64,000 nt of DNA, from the NCBI GenBank assembly GCA_019155185.1, contig CM032798.1:4725501-4789500 (forward strand), read 5' to 3'. The translations under genes and the position numbers were made by a program. The notes below the pieces were generated by a model that worked only from the letters and a program-made list of their open reading frames with translations, was not told the origin of the DNA and searched no databases. Source of the stretch: Beaufortia kweichowensis (Eukaryota; Chordata; Actinopteri; Cypriniformes; Gastromyzontidae). Positions within the stretch are counted from its first letter, which is position 1. Each line of letters starts with the position of its first letter. Shown here in pieces: positions 61,401 to 64,000 of this stretch.

Positions 61401-62299
61401 TGTGCGGGCTGACTACATGTGTCTGTGTTGCACATGGTTTAGCATGCTAAGAGAGTCCTCTTCAGTAAAAATACGGTTGCTGATACATACAAACCATTTT
61501 GTTTATCGTTTATCTTAATAAAATAAATCAGTGTGATTCAACTTGAATCAATACGTTTACACAGAATTTTTTTGCCATTGTAGCAGAACAGATGTGCCTG
61601 TCTAATACATCAAAGATGTTTCGGACCATTATAGAATCATAAGATCAAAAGAAATGTACATTATTATCTAAGATCTTAAGATTTAAGGTTAATTGCAAAG
61701 TGATACCAATACAGTAATATATTATCTTTTCATTTATATTTTTCATAATTGTATTGTATTTTCTTGTTATTTCTAAGATCATCAGTTGACATTGTTGAGG
61801 AATATGATTTGTTTGAAAAATAAAATAATTATATAAAATCAGAATAACCTTTTAAAAGTGAATCCGAAGTTAATCACAGAAATTTCAAGCATTCCCATTT
61901 ACTGTGTAATAATTTTCCCTTATCAAGTTTGTGCCTCATCTGAGCAGACCAATTAACAGGCGAATAAATTAGCTCTGAAATATGTTTTCATCCTTCACAT
62001 ATCTCATGAGATTTTTGAAAAATATTTATTTATTTTTGGCAAATTATTTAGAGCAAGACGATTTTTAACAAACACCATTTTCTTGTTTTCTGCATACCAC
62101 AAAACCACACACATTAATTGTTGAGCCGTTTTAAAGTGTTTTCTTTGTATAATCTACTCAAACATGTATTTTAAAAGAAAGTTTTGTGTAAAATGTTCAT
62201 ATCTTCCCTAGAACACGACACAAGGGTGGATGAATGTTAAAGAAAAACTTTCCTGCAAGTGAAGAAATCAAACAAAGGGACATTGTCTCATTGTAAACC
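58453..62299. other. Gene-free sequence
   Basis: No gene recognised. A purine-rich stretch 'agagagaaagagagggagag' lies at about 60247. Confidence 0.4.
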
Positions 62300-62917
62300 T
62301 TTGGTGACTGGGACACCATGCCGAGTCCTCCATCACAACGTCAAGGAGGAGGGAGAGGAGGTGGAAGACGTTCTCACAAGAGAATAGGACCTCCTTAGCA
62401 TTTCGGCTTCCACGCCCCGCGTTATCCCCACCGTGCACCCCCAGTGCCCGCCTTTGTTCACATCACAACAATCCCTGAACAGATGGTGCTCTGCTTGGGA
62501 ATCGAGTGACAACCACCGGCTAGCAACCAATCGCCTGCTCTGGAATCAGCTGACTCGCCTGGACAGCGCCAGGTGCTGTCATCATATTTTCCTTGGCGAC
62601 GCAGCACGGGTTCAACAGTACGCGAAGACGCGGCGGATAGTAGCCAGTCAGCCCGTTCCCGTGGCAAGGATACCTGCAAACCTGGCCATGCGCTCGGCGA
62701 TGGTTGCACATGAACGTTCGCGGTGTGGATGTAACGAAGAGATGCAGCTTTAATCGCCCAACAGATTGCATTATACGGAACTTAACAGGGACGGGATGGA
62801 TTTTCTTTCAATACTGATTCTTATGATCACAAGGGCATAGATACTGTATTAAGCATCAGGAAAACAGTCAACGCTAAAGCAGGACTTCAATGCCATTTGG
62901 AACGTGTAGCCAAAAAG
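62300..62917 (+). promoter_or_regulatory. CpG-rich block, possible 5' UTR exon of a downstream gene
   Basis: Much richer in CpG than the preceding 30 kb (gacgcggcgg, tgcgctcggcg, gttcgcggtg). It has overlapping ORFs on both strands with no family match, as expected of a CpG island. It ends in a good donor, caaaaag/gtatgt, at 62918. An ATG near 62796 opens only 14 codons. I infer a noncoding first exon of a gene beyond the right edge. Confidence 0.4.
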
Positions 62918-63599
62918 GTATGTTGAGAAATACAGTACAGTATTCACACAGTATTCACTAGCTATGCGCTTTGTGCACGCGGCCATCTCATACATGTGCA
63001 ACCTAAATATTCACTCCAACTAAATCCTAGCGCACCACAGAGCAATATGTAAAAATTTATGTTTACTTATGAAACCGTTTTGAGATTTAAAAGATGATGC
63101 AACACATGACATATAAAAATGGAAAAAAAGGATACAAAAAAATGGATTAGGTTATGATGTTTCGCTTTTGAGAAACGAAAGCTGCTCTCAGACAAATAGA
63201 CTGTAGCTACGCGATCACCGTTTACTGCATTTCTTCGCAAGGACGCATCGGCTGTTGCGCGCGAGATGTTCAAGGGCACGTGCATAATATTTCATTATTT
63301 ACAGTTTGTTTATAAAATGAGTCAAACGAGTTTGGCAAACGATAAACCTAAGAGTGGCAGCGTGCATGATCACAATAGAAAAACGATGCGTTTACTTTTT
63401 AAATAGGTTAATTTATTGTAAACATGAATGTATATGTGCAGCATTAATTGTGCATTATTGCATTTAGCAGTTTATTTTTGTTTGGTAGCCTACAGTTTTA
63501 CCCGCGTTCAAATAGAACATCTTTCTTTTTACTTTCAACTTCTCATACACATAATCACTTCATACAAAGTATTCATACATCAATTGCGATTTATGCAAT

Positions 63600-64000
63600 A
63601 ATTGTTGCGGCAAACTTTGATCTGATCGCGTTCTCGCTGGGTTTCCGCTGGCGCGCGCATGGGTCTGGTTGGCGATGCAGAACTGTGATTTGAATCTCAA
63701 TGTCCAGGCGCTCCAGCAGATGTTTAGTCGCTTACTCATTCAAAATACGAAGACACTACAACTTCTTTAGGACAGACAATATACACAGGAAGACGTCTTT
63801 CAGACAGGGAAAGATGTATAATGAGGGCTGAGGGGAGGGGGGGCGCCACCCCTCGTTGCAGCTGTTGCGTCCGCAGAGCAAGCAGAAGTTGTTTTCTGAC
63901 ATTTGAGGACAAACGTCCCTGTGTGCCACAACAACGTTAGGAAAATGTCGGGCATGTGTTGAGATGCCTCCAGGTTTTTACATCTTTCTCTGGTCTGAGT
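63600..64000 (+). promoter_or_regulatory. GC-rich edge, possible promoter or second first exon
   Basis: CpG-bearing sequence with 'ggctgaggggagggggggcg' and an ATG at 63964 whose frame (MPPGFYIFLWSE) is open to the window end. The hydrophobic start could be a signal peptide, but 12 codons prove nothing. Confidence 0.25.

Noticed and set aside
62433..62771. Overlapping ORFs of 65-106 residues on both strands
   Set aside because: CpG-rich DNA has few stops; none of the frames shows a recognisable domain.

Overview
This window is nuclear DNA of a teleost fish, most likely a cypriniform (carp/zebrafish-type). The evidence is AT-rich, intron-containing genes with vertebrate splice sites, SINEs ending in the fish-type 'CGCTTTGGATAAAAGCGTC' tail, and several palindromic Angel-like MITEs. 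All recognised genes lie in the first 30 kb. They are: the 3' end of frmd4b (+, 28-4250); a tandem cluster of three intronless two-RRM genes resembling poly(A)-binding protein (+, 7577-9639, 12929-14056, 18600-19958); arl6ip5 (-, 21662-23271); trnt1 (+, 23896-26374, head-to-head with arl6ip5); and a vasotocin V2-type receptor (+, 28076-29533). I assembled the exons of frmd4b, arl6ip5, trnt1 and the receptor by hand; their splice phases agree.

The most unusual part is 6.3-20.5 kb. Each gene in the cluster encodes RRM1 and RRM2 of a PABPC-like protein, then a lineage-specific repetitive linker. Copy A ends in a hydrophobic tail anchor. Copy C has an internal membrane segment and a new C-terminal domain. 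Copy B has lost its anchor through small indels. Copy A carries eight near-identical 56-residue (168 bp) repeats and has a one-base frameshift in an A-run. Downstream of the stop codons lie 28-bp A-rich repeats, a plausible target for a poly(A)-type RNA-binding protein. The units (gene, CRE/TATA-type promoter and about 2-3 kb of 3' flank) are tandem duplicates, and 6.3-6.7 kb looks like the flank of a lost fourth unit. The flank also holds an unidentified multi-exon gene fragment, whose three 5'-side exons survive only in copy B.

From 30 kb to 64 kb I find no convincing protein-coding exon. This stretch contains SINEs, MITEs, a minisatellite and several AT-rich homeodomain-motif-bearing stretches that could be conserved enhancers. 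A CpG-rich block with a good splice donor (62.3-62.9 kb) and a GC-rich block at the right edge suggest the promoter or 5' UTR of a gene beyond the window.

Functionally, frmd4b (junction/cytohesin scaffold), arl6ip5 (ER PRA1-family protein), trnt1 (tRNA CCA addition) and the receptor are unrelated housekeeping or signalling genes. arl6ip5 and frmd4b are also neighbours in human (3p14). The RRM cluster sits between them, in the interval that holds LMOD3 in human.
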